Shown: piece after piece, positions 6,163 to 12,565 of the stretch
Layout: each line of letters starts with the position of its first letter
Position numbering within the stretch: position 1 is the first letter of the stretch
Source of the DNA: JADYYB01 sp964402985
Lineage (GTDB): Bacteria > Pseudomonadota > Alphaproteobacteria > Rhizobiales > Kaistiaceae
Assembly: GCA_964402985.1 (NCBI GenBank)
Contig: CAYOET010000061.1
Coordinates: 1-12,565 of the forward strand
Length of the DNA stretch: 12,565 nt
Direction: 5' to 3'
Notes under the pieces: generated by a model
Told to the model about the DNA's origin: nothing
The model's input: only the letters and a program-made list of their open reading frames with translations
The model's database searches: none
Program-made: the position numbers and the translations under genes

Positions 6163-7085
6163 GCGTGGTGCTCCATCCAGTGTTTGGCGATGTCGATGCG
6201 GCGCGCGAACCACACGTCCGGAAACGACTTGGCGTATTTGATAAAATCGTAGAGCGCCTTGGCGCGCCCGGGATGACCGACGACCCGCATGTGCAGGCCG
6301 ATATTCATCATCTTTGGGGAGGTCGCGCCCTCCTTGTAGAGGCGGTCGAAATTGTAACGGAGATGCTCTTCGAACTGGTTGGGCGGGCCGAACGCACCCG
6401 AGCCGAAGCGGGAGTCGTTGTTGACGAGCGAGTATGGGATGACGAGGTGCTTCTTCTCGCCGACCATCTCCCAGTACGGAAGGTCGTCGTTGTAGGCGTC
6501 GGAGTCGTAGAGAAAGCCGCCCTCCTCGACGACCAGCTCGCGGGTGTTCACGCTCGGGCGGCCGCGGCAGTACCAGCCGAGCGGGCGCTGGCCGGTGGTC
6601 TCCTCGATCGATTTGATGGCGCGCTTGATATGGTCGCGCTCCTGCTCGCGGGTGAGAAGGGCGACGTCCTCCCAGCGCCAGCCGTGGGACATCACGTCAT
6701 GGCCGCGGCCCCGCATCGCGGCGGCGGCCTTGCGGTTGCGTTCGAGGGCGACGCCACAGGCGTAGAAGGTGCATTTGACGTCGAGCTCATCGAAGATGCT
6801 CATCAGGCGCCAATAGCCGGTGCGCGAGCCGTACTCGTACATCGACTCCATCGCGAGATCGCGCTTGCGGGGCGGGAATGACCCCTCGGGCGGGAGTTCG
6901 CCGAGACCGCGCTCGTTGGTGTCGTCGCCGTCGGCGACGGCGAGTTCAGAGCCTTCCTCGTAGTTGACGACAAGCGCGATGGCGACGCGGGCGCCGCCCG
7001 GCCAAACCACCTTGGGCGGCTCGCCACCATAGCCGATGAGATCGCGCGGCGGGCCGGAACTATCGGGTTCGATCGACTGGTCCAT
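6159..7085 (-). CDS. PuuE-like polysaccharide deacetylase superfamily hydrolase (copy A)
   Basis: This 308-residue NodB-fold protein is of the PuuE (metal-independent allantoinase/cyclic-imidase) branch rather than a sugar deacetylase. Family signatures include RDLIGYGG (14-21), WPGGARVAIALVVNYEEGSE (28-47), ESMYEYGSR (80-88), SHGWRWED (133-140), GWYCRGRPSVNTREL (170-184), EEGGFLYDSDAYNDDLPYW (187-205), IGLHMR (262-267) and RRIDIAKHW (295-303). The classical TFDDG motif is replaced by NYEEG and the second metal His of HxxxH is a Trp, as in PuuE, so no metal site is expected. There is no signal peptide; it is cytosolic. ATG 7085 has a full AGGAGG 8 nt upstream. It is 12 nt after copy B and overlaps the M20 gene by 4 nt. 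By eye it is 85-90 % identical to copy B; most differences lie in a loop near residues 55-75. Substrate unknown. Confidence 0.85.
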   Translation of the reverse strand: MDQSIEPDSSGPPRDLIGYGGEPPKVVWPGGARVAIALVVNYEEGSELAVADGDDTNERGLGELPPEGSFPPRKRDLAMESMYEYGSRTGYWRLMSIFDELDVKCTFYACGVALERNRKAAAAMRGRGHDVMSHGWRWEDVALLTREQERDHIKRAIKSIEETTGQRPLGWYCRGRPSVNTRELVVEEGGFLYDSDAYNDDLPYWEMVGEKKHLVIPYSLVNNDSRFGSGAFGPPNQFEEHLRYNFDRLYKEGATSPKMMNIGLHMRVVGHPGRAKALYDFIKYAKSFPDVWFARRIDIAKHWMEHHA

Positions 7086-7097
7086 GACGCGGTCCTC

Positions 7098-8048
7098 CTA
7101 GGACTGGAAGCTCACCGGCAGACTGTCGGCGTGGTGCGCCATCCAGTGCTTGGCGATGTCGATGCGCCGCGCGAACCAGACGTCCGGAAACGACTTGGCG
7201 TATTTGATGAAGTCGTAGAGGGCCTTGGCGCGCGCCGGATGACCGATCGCCCGCATGTGCAGGCCGATATTCATCATCTTCGGGACCGTCGCGCCCTCCT
7301 TGTAGAGGCGGTCGAAATTGTAGCGGAGATGCTCTTCGAACTGGTTGGGGGGACCGAACGCGCCGGATCCGAAACGCCCGTCGTTGTTGATGAGCGAGTA
7401 CGGGACGACGAGGTGCTTCTTCTCGCCGACCATCGTCCAGTACGGCAGGTCGTCGTTGTAGGCGTCGGAGTCGTAGAGGAAGCCACCTTCCTCGGCGACC
7501 AGTTCGCGAGTGTTCACACTGGGCCGGCCGCGGCAGTACCAGCCGAGCGGGCGTTCGCCTGTGGTCTCCTCGATCGACTTGATGGCGCGCTTGATGTGGT
7601 CGCGCTCCTGCTCGCGAGTGAGGAGGGCGACATCCTCCCAGCGCCAGCCGTGTGACATCACGTCGTGACCACGCTTGCGCATCTCGCCGGCGGCCTTGCG
7701 GTTGCGCTCGAGGGCGACGCCGCAGGCGTAGAAGGTGCACTTGACGTCGAGCTCGTCGAAGATGCTGAGGAGCCGCCAGTAGCCGCTGCGCGCGCCGTAC
7801 TCGTACATCGACTCGATGGCGAGATCGCGTTTGCCTGGCGGCGAGTGCTTCGGCCCGGTGTCGGGTCCACTCCCCTCGTTGGTCTGGTCCCCGTCGCCGA
7901 CCGAGAGCTCCGAGCCCTCCTCGTAGTTGACGACCAACGCGATGGCGATGCGCGCGCCACCCGGCCAGGTGACCTTGGGCGGCTTGCCGCCATACCCGAC
8001 CATGTCGCGAGGCGGGCCGAAGCTGTCCGGTTCGATTGCGAGATCCAT
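7098..8048 (-). CDS. PuuE-like polysaccharide deacetylase superfamily hydrolase (copy B)
   Basis: This 316-residue paralogue of copy A has the same signatures: RDMVGYGG, NYEEGSE, ESMYEYGAR, SHGWRWED, GWYCRGRPSVNTREL, IGLHMR and RRIDIAKHW. Its active-site residues match copy A wherever they can be compared. It differs by a one-residue-shorter, proline/glycine-rich variable loop (about 58-72) and a nine-residue C-terminal tail that copy A lacks. Start ATG 8048 has GGAGG 5 nt upstream, and the TAG of copy C directly abuts this ribosome binding site. Its own TAG stop likewise merges with the AGGAGG of copy A. Nucleotide similarity to copy A is high along the whole length, indicating a fairly recent in-place tandem duplication. 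It may form hetero-oligomers with copy A, since PuuE-type enzymes are oligomeric, or process a related substrate. The open frame extends upstream of 8048 but only inside copy C. Confidence 0.85.
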   Translation of the reverse strand: MDLAIEPDSFGPPRDMVGYGGKPPKVTWPGGARIAIALVVNYEEGSELSVGDGDQTNEGSGPDTGPKHSPPGKRDLAIESMYEYGARSGYWRLLSIFDELDVKCTFYACGVALERNRKAAGEMRKRGHDVMSHGWRWEDVALLTREQERDHIKRAIKSIEETTGERPLGWYCRGRPSVNTRELVAEEGGFLYDSDAYNDDLPYWTMVGEKKHLVVPYSLINNDGRFGSGAFGPPNQFEEHLRYNFDRLYKEGATVPKMMNIGLHMRAIGHPARAKALYDFIKYAKSFPDVWFARRIDIAKHWMAHHADSLPVSFQS

Positions 8049-8059
8049 GGAGCCCTCCC

Positions 8060-9007
8060 CTAATGCTGGTGGTGGTGCGGTTCGGCGGAGAGAACCGTGT
8101 CGGGGTGGTGCTCGATCCAGTGATTGGCGATATCGATGCGCCGGCCGAACCAGACATTCGGGAACGACTTGGCGTACTCGACGAAGTTGACGAGGGCCTG
8201 GGCGCGCGAAGGGTGACCCGAGATGCGCGACTGAAGGGCGATCGACATCATCCGGGGATGGGTCTGGCCCTCTTTGTAGAGCCAGTCGAAGTTCCACTTG
8301 AGGTGGGACTCGAAATCGAGCGGGGAGCCGAACACGCCGCGATCGAACTTGGCGTCGCTGTTGGCAACCGAGTACGGCACGACGAGGTGCTTGTGGTTGC
8401 CGACCATCGTCCAGTACGGGAGGTCGTCGGCGTAGGAGTCGCAGTCGTAGAGGAAGCCACCCTCCTCAACGAGAAGCTCACGGGTGTTGACGCTCGCCCC
8501 ATAGCGGGAGGCCCAGCCGACCGGGCGCTGGCCGGTCGTCTCGGCGATAGACCCTACGGCGCGTTTGATGCGCTCGCGCTCCTCCTCGCGGCTGAGGAGG
8601 GTGAGATCCTCCCAGCGCCAGCCGTGGGACATCACGTCGTGACCACGGGCGCGGATCTCCTTGGCGACCGCGCGGTTGCGCTCGAGGGCGACCGCGGCGG
8701 CGTTGAAGGTGACCTTGACGCCGAGTTCGTCGAAGACGTCGAGGAGACGCCAGACGCCGGCACGCGAGCCGTACTCGAAGTTGGTCTCGACGCCGAGCGC
8801 GCGCTTGGTGACCGGCGGCCCGCCGTTGGCGGTGGGCTCGCCGACCGGGTCGCCGTCGCCGATCGACATCTCGGAGCCCTCGATATAGTTCACGACCAGC
8901 GAAATCGCGATCTGGGCGCCGCCCGGCCAGGTGACCTTGGGTGGGCTCCCCTCGTACCCCACGACGTCGCGCACGGGTCCGGGAATGGTTGCAGTGCCAT
9001 TACGCAT
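8060..9007 (-). CDS. Divergent PuuE-like hydrolase paralogue (copy C)
   Basis: This 315-residue member of the same family is clearly more distant from A and B (roughly 55-60 % by eye). It keeps RDVVGYEG, WPGGAQIAISLVVNY, SHGWRWED (127-134), SVNTREL, EEGGFLYDCD and RRIDIANHW. Several family positions have changed: NYEEG is NYIEG (Glu to Ile at 42), the WYCRGRP stretch is WASRYGA (165-171), CTFYACG is VTFNAAA, and IGLHMR is IALQSR with Gln259 in place of His. These lie in conserved blocks, so substrate preference probably differs, or it could be a catalytically weak partner subunit. The C-terminus ends HHHQH, which could bind metal. ATG 9007 has AAGGA 9 nt upstream. It is first of the three hydrolase genes, 83 nt after the solute-binding protein gene and 11 nt before copy B. 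Confidence 0.83.
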   Translation of the reverse strand: MRNGTATIPGPVRDVVGYEGSPPKVTWPGGAQIAISLVVNYIEGSEMSIGDGDPVGEPTANGGPPVTKRALGVETNFEYGSRAGVWRLLDVFDELGVKVTFNAAAVALERNRAVAKEIRARGHDVMSHGWRWEDLTLLSREEERERIKRAVGSIAETTGQRPVGWASRYGASVNTRELLVEEGGFLYDCDSYADDLPYWTMVGNHKHLVVPYSVANSDAKFDRGVFGSPLDFESHLKWNFDWLYKEGQTHPRMMSIALQSRISGHPSRAQALVNFVEYAKSFPNVWFGRRIDIANHWIEHHPDTVLSAEPHHHQH

Positions 9008-9046
9008 TGGCGGAAGTCCTTGTTTGAGCGGGGCGTGAGGAGACTG

Positions 9047-9067
9047 GGGGCGCGCGGTGCGCGCCCC
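9047..9067 (-). other. Intercistronic 9-bp GC hairpin after the binding-protein gene
   Basis: GGGGCGCGC (9047-9055) and GCGCGCCCC (9059-9067) form a perfect 9-bp stem with a 3-nt loop. It sits in the 83-nt gap between the solute-binding protein stop and copy C. There is no T-run on the minus strand. Such hairpins after binding-protein genes commonly stabilise that part of the mRNA and give the excess of binding protein over downstream products; that role here is inference. Confidence 0.6.
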
Positions 9068-9090
9068 ATCCGATGCGGGATTGGCGCTTC

Positions 9091-10752
9091 CTAGGTCCGC
9101 GGCCGCAGGTACTCGTAGCGGGCGTAGGGATCCTGGGAGAACGTAGCGCCGGTAATCGTCGGGCTGAGGACGATGGTGCGGCCCAGCACAGCGAGGGGAA
9201 TTCCGTTTCCGAGGTGGTCGGTCAGGATGTCCTGGATGCGCTGGTAGGCGACGCGCCGGGCCTCGACGTCGCCCGAGTTGCGGTACTCGAAGTGCAGGGC
9301 GTCGATCTCGGGGTCGTAGAACCTCGACCAGTTGCCACGCGTCTCGGGGGTCTTGGAGACGAGGCTGTTGGTCGACGTCACCGGGTCGTTGAGCCAGATC
9401 ACGCCTTCGGAGAGCATCATGCCGCTCATCGACTCGTCCTCGCCGTCGGTACGGGCGCGGGACATCGTGGTGAGCTGCAGGCGAGGCGTCGGCCGGAGAT
9501 TCATCGTCACCCCGATCTGCCGCATGGAGTCGGCGATCAAGATGGCGATGTCGTTGTTGTAGGGAAGCGCGGTGCTGTACCAGAAGTCGAACGAGAAGCT
9601 CGTCTGGCCGGCCTCGGCGAGCAGTGCCCGCGCCTTGTCGAGGTCGGTTTGGAACTGCTCGTAGCTGTTGTTGCAGGTGATGTCCTCGGGATTGTACTGG
9701 CAGATCGCACGATCGCCGCGGCCACCGAGAGCGACGCTGATGATGCGGTCGTAGGGGATGGCGTAGAGCATCGCTTCGCGAACCAGGGCGTCGGTGAACG
9801 GCGGCTTGTCCTGAGCGAAGGAGAGGCGGAGCATCGAGGGCGTATTGCCGTGGAGGACCGGGAAGCCGGCCGCCTCGAGCGCGTCGTACTGGCGTCCGGT
9901 GAGCCCTTCGGCCGCGTAGTTGACGACGCCGCCGCGGATCAGCGCGACGAGGTCGGCGTCACCGGTGACACGGAGGACGACGTGCTCGAACGCGGGCTGC
10001 TCGCCCGACCAATGGTTAGGCACGGCGCGCAGGTCGAGCTGCTGGTTGGGAATCCGGCTCGCGACATAGTACTGGCCGGTGCTGGCGACATTGCTCTTCA
10101 GCCAGGTGTTGGCCCACGGATCCTCGGGGGTGACGTGCTTGCGCGCCTCGACCGAGTCGATGATCGCGAACTGCTGGAACTTCATCGACATCAGCGAGAC
10201 CGGGAGGAGCATGGGCGTGCCATTCGGTGCGTCCATGAAGGTGATCGCGACGGTCAGCGGGTCGACGGCGACGACCTGGCCGGGCGTGAAGAGGCCGGCG
10301 ACGCGTGCCTGATTCTTGCCGTTGCCATTGATGCTGACGAGGCGCTCGAAGCTCCAGCGCACGTCCTCCGAGGTCAGCGGGTTTCCGGTCGGATAGAAAG
10401 TGACGCCGGGGTGAAGCTTGAAGGTGACGGTGCCGCCGTCGACGGTCCAGGAGTCGGCCAGCTGGGGGACGATGCCGGTCGGGTCGGCGATGAACGATCC
10501 ATCTGGCTGCTCGTAGAACTGGAACTCGACAAGGCGCTCGTAGATGTTGACGCCGATCTCCTGGTCCTGCTGGCCCTGGATGTCGGCCGGGTCGAGGCTG
10601 TTGATGTCGTTGGGGATGGCGTGAACCAGCGGCGGGTTCTGCGCCGCCGCTTGAGTGGAGAAGCCGGCGGTCGAGAGCGCCACGATGGTGGCGAAGAGCG
10701 GCGGGACGACCCTCGTGAGACGAGAAAGCCTGTTGAACATGACTGCCTTCAT
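9091..10752 (-). CDS. ABC transporter family 5 solute-binding protein
   Basis: This 553-residue periplasmic binding protein belongs to the peptide/nickel/opine family (SBP_bac_5). It has a signal peptide: basic residues at 8-14, a hydrophobic stretch at about 15-30, and a likely cleavage after AAA at residue 37. The mature protein opens with the family's INSLDPAD and NIYERLVEF segments (about 50-78). A nearby Cys pair in ICQYNPEDITC could form a disulfide. ATG 10752 overlaps the upstream ATPase stop as ATGA; an internal ATG at 10740 has AAGG 5 nt upstream and would shorten the signal peptide by four residues, so either may be used. It follows two ATPase genes and precedes the hydrolases, so it probably delivers the pathway substrate. 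Family 5 proteins bind peptides, opines, sugars and other compounds, so the ligand cannot be named. Confidence 0.92.
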   Translation of the reverse strand: MKAVMFNRLSRLTRVVPPLFATIVALSTAGFSTQAAAQNPPLVHAIPNDINSLDPADIQGQQDQEIGVNIYERLVEFQFYEQPDGSFIADPTGIVPQLADSWTVDGGTVTFKLHPGVTFYPTGNPLTSEDVRWSFERLVSINGNGKNQARVAGLFTPGQVVAVDPLTVAITFMDAPNGTPMLLPVSLMSMKFQQFAIIDSVEARKHVTPEDPWANTWLKSNVASTGQYYVASRIPNQQLDLRAVPNHWSGEQPAFEHVVLRVTGDADLVALIRGGVVNYAAEGLTGRQYDALEAAGFPVLHGNTPSMLRLSFAQDKPPFTDALVREAMLYAIPYDRIISVALGGRGDRAICQYNPEDITCNNSYEQFQTDLDKARALLAEAGQTSFSFDFWYSTALPYNNDIAILIADSMRQIGVTMNLRPTPRLQLTTMSRARTDGEDESMSGMMLSEGVIWLNDPVTSTNSLVSKTPETRGNWSRFYDPEIDALHFEYRNSGDVEARRVAYQRIQDILTDHLGNGIPLAVLGRTIVLSPTITGATFSQDPYARYEYLRPRT

Positions 10753-11804
10753 TGAGTTAGCGTTGCGGGTTGGCCGGCGGCATGGGCCGGGATCGATGCC
10801 AAGACGCTGACGTCGGGAGAGGCGTCGGACTTGGCGTTGAGGATTGGGTTGCTGACGACCGGGCAGGCGACCGCGTGGTCGACGTCGATCTCGACGAGGG
10901 GCGGTCGCGCGGCGGAGCAGATCGATTGCTGAAACGGGCAGCGGCCGACCAGGCGGCAGGTGTCCGGCAGGTCGATCGGACTCGATATCTCACCGGAGAG
11001 GCGGAGGCGGGTGCGCTTGGCGCCCCACTTCGCCACCGGGGCCGCGGAGAGCAGCGCCCGGGTATAAGGGTGCTGAGGATCCTGGAAGACCTTGACGGTC
11101 GGACCGATCTCGACGATGCCGCCGAGATACATGACGGCGACGCGGTGCGAAACGTGGCGCACCACCTGGAGATCGTGACTGATGAAGAGGTAAGCGAGCT
11201 TCAGTTTCTCCTGGAGGTCGAGCAGGAGGTCGAGGATCTGGCCGCGAACCGAAACATCGAGCGACGAGGTCGGTTCGTCGAGGATGACGACATCCGGTTC
11301 AACGGCTATGGCGCGGGCAATGCCGATGCGCTGGCGCTGCCCACCGCTCAGCTCGTTGGGGAAACGGTCGAGATGAGCGCTGGTCAGCCCGACCATCTCG
11401 ACAAGCGCGCGGGCACGCTCCTCACGCGCCTTCCGGTTCATCTTGAGGTGCAGGCGAAGGGGCTCGATGAGCGTCTGCCGCACGGTCATGCGCGGGTTCA
11501 GCGACGCGTTCGGGTCCTGAAACACCATCTGGACGCGGCGGTACTGGCGCGACAGCAGAACCGAGTTGAGGCCGATGATCGAGCGGCCGTCGAGGAAGAC
11601 GTCGCCGCTGGTCGGCTCGATGAGGCGGACGAGACAACGGCCGACGGTCGATTTGCCGGAGCCGCTCTCGCCGACGAGGGCGAGGGTCTGACCGGCGATG
11701 ATGTCGAGATTGACCCCGTCGACGGCATAGAGCGTGCGCCCGCCGACCGGAAAGAGCTTGCGGAGGTTCCGTGCCTGGAGGATGGGGCGGCCTTCGACGA
11801 TCAT
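10749..11804 (-). CDS. ABC transporter ATP-binding protein, oligopeptide/dipeptide (DppF/OppF) type
   Basis: This 351-residue cytosolic ATPase powers the importer. The nucleotide-binding motifs are intact: Walker A GESGSGKST at 45-53, Q-loop Gln96 in VFQDP, signature LSGGQRQR at 152-159, Walker B VVILDEPTSSLD at 172-183, and switch His210 in ISHD. After about residue 230 comes the oligopeptide-transporter C-terminal extension (oligo_HPY), with QHPYTRALL and four cysteines (283, 289, 296 and 314) in the spacing typical of this family. In some homologues such a cluster binds iron-sulfur. The gene overlaps the upstream ATPase by ATGA and the downstream binding-protein gene by ATGA; it has no strong ribosome binding site, so translation is probably coupled. 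The last 35 residues (after the Cys cluster) are low in recognisable features. Confidence 0.93.
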   Translation of the reverse strand: MIVEGRPILQARNLRKLFPVGGRTLYAVDGVNLDIIAGQTLALVGESGSGKSTVGRCLVRLIEPTSGDVFLDGRSIIGLNSVLLSRQYRRVQMVFQDPNASLNPRMTVRQTLIEPLRLHLKMNRKAREERARALVEMVGLTSAHLDRFPNELSGGQRQRIGIARAIAVEPDVVILDEPTSSLDVSVRGQILDLLLDLQEKLKLAYLFISHDLQVVRHVSHRVAVMYLGGIVEIGPTVKVFQDPQHPYTRALLSAAPVAKWGAKRTRLRLSGEISSPIDLPDTCRLVGRCPFQQSICSAARPPLVEIDVDHAVACPVVSNPILNAKSDASPDVSVLASIPAHAAGQPATLTQ

Positions 11805-12565
11805 GCCGCCACCGCACCGAGCTGGCTCGCCGCGAGGAGCTTGCGCGTGTAGCTGTCGCGCGCCGCGGTGAAGATCGACTCGACGTTGCCGGTTTCGACC
11901 ACACGGCCGGCGTTCATCACGATCACCTCCTCGCAGGTTGCCGCGACGACCCCGAGATCGTGGGTGATGAGGCAGGTGGTGAGCCCGCGGTTGCGGCAGA
12001 GTTCGACGATGAGGTCCATAATCTCGGACTGGATCGTCACGTCGAGACCGGTCGTCGGCTCGTCGAGGATGAGCAACTGCGGCTCGCAGATGAGCGCAGC
12101 CATGGCGATCATCGCGCGCTGCGCCATCCCGCCGGAGAATTCATGCGGATACTGCCGGGCGCGCCGCTCGGGCTCGGGAATGTGCACCCGGCGCAATGCG
12201 TCGACGGCGCGCTTCATCGCGTCGGACTTGCTGCCGCCGTGGAGGCGCTGATGGACGTCGGCGAGCTGGCTGCCGACCGTGAACATCGGGTTCAGCGCGG
12301 CACGGGCGTCCTGGAAAACCATGCTTATCTGCGCGCCACGCACCTTGCGAAGCGCCCGTTCGTCCAGCGACAAGAGGTCGACGCTGCCCATGGCGATGCG
12401 GCCCGACGTGCGCACGAAGGTCGGCGGCTGGATGCCGAGGATCGAGGAGGCAACGAGGGTCTTGCCGCTGCCGGTTTCTCCAACCACCGCGGTCATGACG
12501 CCGGTGCGGAGCTGCAGGTTGACGTTGTGAAGGACGGGATTGAGGTCGCCGTTCTTGGCGCGGAC
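11801..12565 (-). CDS. ABC transporter ATP-binding protein, DppD type, 5' partial
   Basis: The frame is open through the right edge of the window, with 254 residues visible. The 23 codons before ATG 12496 (reading NGDLNPVLHNVNLQL) match the normal first strands of an ABC ATPase, so 12496 is not the true start. Walker A is GETGSGKT, the Q-loop is in MVFQDARAALNP, the signature is FSGGMAQR, Walker B is LLILDEPTTGLD and the switch is ITHD. It pairs with the following ATPase to make a heterodimeric motor for a peptide/opine-type importer; the permease genes are not in the window and are probably upstream, to the right. Unlike its partner, it ends about 15 residues after the ATPase core (YTRKLLAASQLGAVAA) and has no oligo_HPY Cys extension, which makes it shorter than a typical DppD. 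Confidence 0.9.
   Translation of the reverse strand, partial: VRAKNGDLNPVLHNVNLQLRTGVMTAVVGETGSGKTLVASSILGIQPPTFVRTSGRIAMGSVDLLSLDERALRKVRGAQISMVFQDARAALNPMFTVGSQLADVHQRLHGGSKSDAMKRAVDALRRVHIPEPERRARQYPHEFSGGMAQRAMIAMAALICEPQLLILDEPTTGLDVTIQSEIMDLIVELCRNRGLTTCLITHDLGVVAATCEEVIVMNAGRVVETGNVESIFTAARDSYTRKLLAASQLGAVAA

Noticed and set aside
6159..9007. Peptidoglycan or chitin-oligosaccharide deacetylases, as the superfamily name suggests
   Set aside because: No signal peptides or membrane anchors, the TFDDG motif is replaced by NYEEG/NYIEG, and the second metal histidine is Trp; conserved blocks match the PuuE branch instead.
9047..9067. Rho-independent terminator after the solute-binding protein
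   Set aside because: The stem is perfect but no T-run follows on the minus strand, and the downstream genes lack an obvious promoter.
8036..9094. Long plus-strand open frame opposite copy C, with similar frames opposite copies A and B
   Set aside because: Its similarity across the three copies is explained by the paralogy of the real minus-strand genes; the translation is valine/aspartate/glycine-rich without a domain.
9073..10755. Very long antisense open frame (about 560 codons) covering the solute-binding protein gene on the plus strand
   Set aside because: It mirrors the codon positions of a well-supported gene in GC-rich DNA, has a charge-rich, repetitive composition and no recognisable domain.

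Overview
The window (12,565 bp) is very GC-rich and densely packed, with G/C-ending codons, long antisense shadow frames and large ABC solute-uptake operons. This suggests a soil- or root-associated alphaproteobacterium, Rhizobiales-like. That placement is an inference from composition and gene families; no marker gene is present. It is accessory or catabolic metabolism: no RNA genes, insertion sequences, phage genes or CRISPR arrays were seen.

Left part (1-3882). Two consecutive plus-strand genes encode flavin reductase-like proteins. The first is cut by the window edge; the second is complete with its own ribosome binding site. They converge on a minus-strand DHA2-type (EmrB/QacA-like) MFS exporter. 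The exporter is divergent from a plus-strand LysR-type regulator, with a 368-bp intergenic region between them. That region carries two sequences with the -24/-12 spacing of sigma-54 promoters, one facing each gene, plus inverted repeats. The LysR gene ends in a perfect 17-bp tandem repeat that runs into a strong rho-independent terminator.

Right part (3881-12565). A single minus-strand operon enters from the right edge. In transcription order it has a peptide-type ABC ATPase (5' end missing), a second ATPase with a Cys-bearing C-terminal extension, a family 5 solute-binding protein with a signal peptide, three tandem paralogues of the PuuE branch of the polysaccharide deacetylase superfamily (metal-independent allantoinase/cyclic-imidase type), an M20 amidohydrolase, and a ketopantoate-reductase-family oxidoreductase. 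The genes are chained by 4-nt overlaps (ATGA, ATGA, GTGA) or by 11-12-nt gaps in which a TAG stop abuts the next Shine-Dalgarno. The only longer gaps (74 and 83 nt) each hold a GC-rich hairpin.

Working model (inference): the ABC system imports a small nitrogenous compound. The PuuE-like hydrolases open a cyclic amide, imide or ureide; the M20 enzyme cleaves the resulting open-chain amide; the reductase handles a keto product. The flavin reductases may feed an oxygenase encoded outside the window. Two of the three PuuE-like proteins are nearly the same (roughly 85-90 % by eye). The third has diverged at several putative pocket positions. The substrate cannot be read from the sequence, and this three-hydrolase arrangement is the best candidate here for an uncharacterised pathway.
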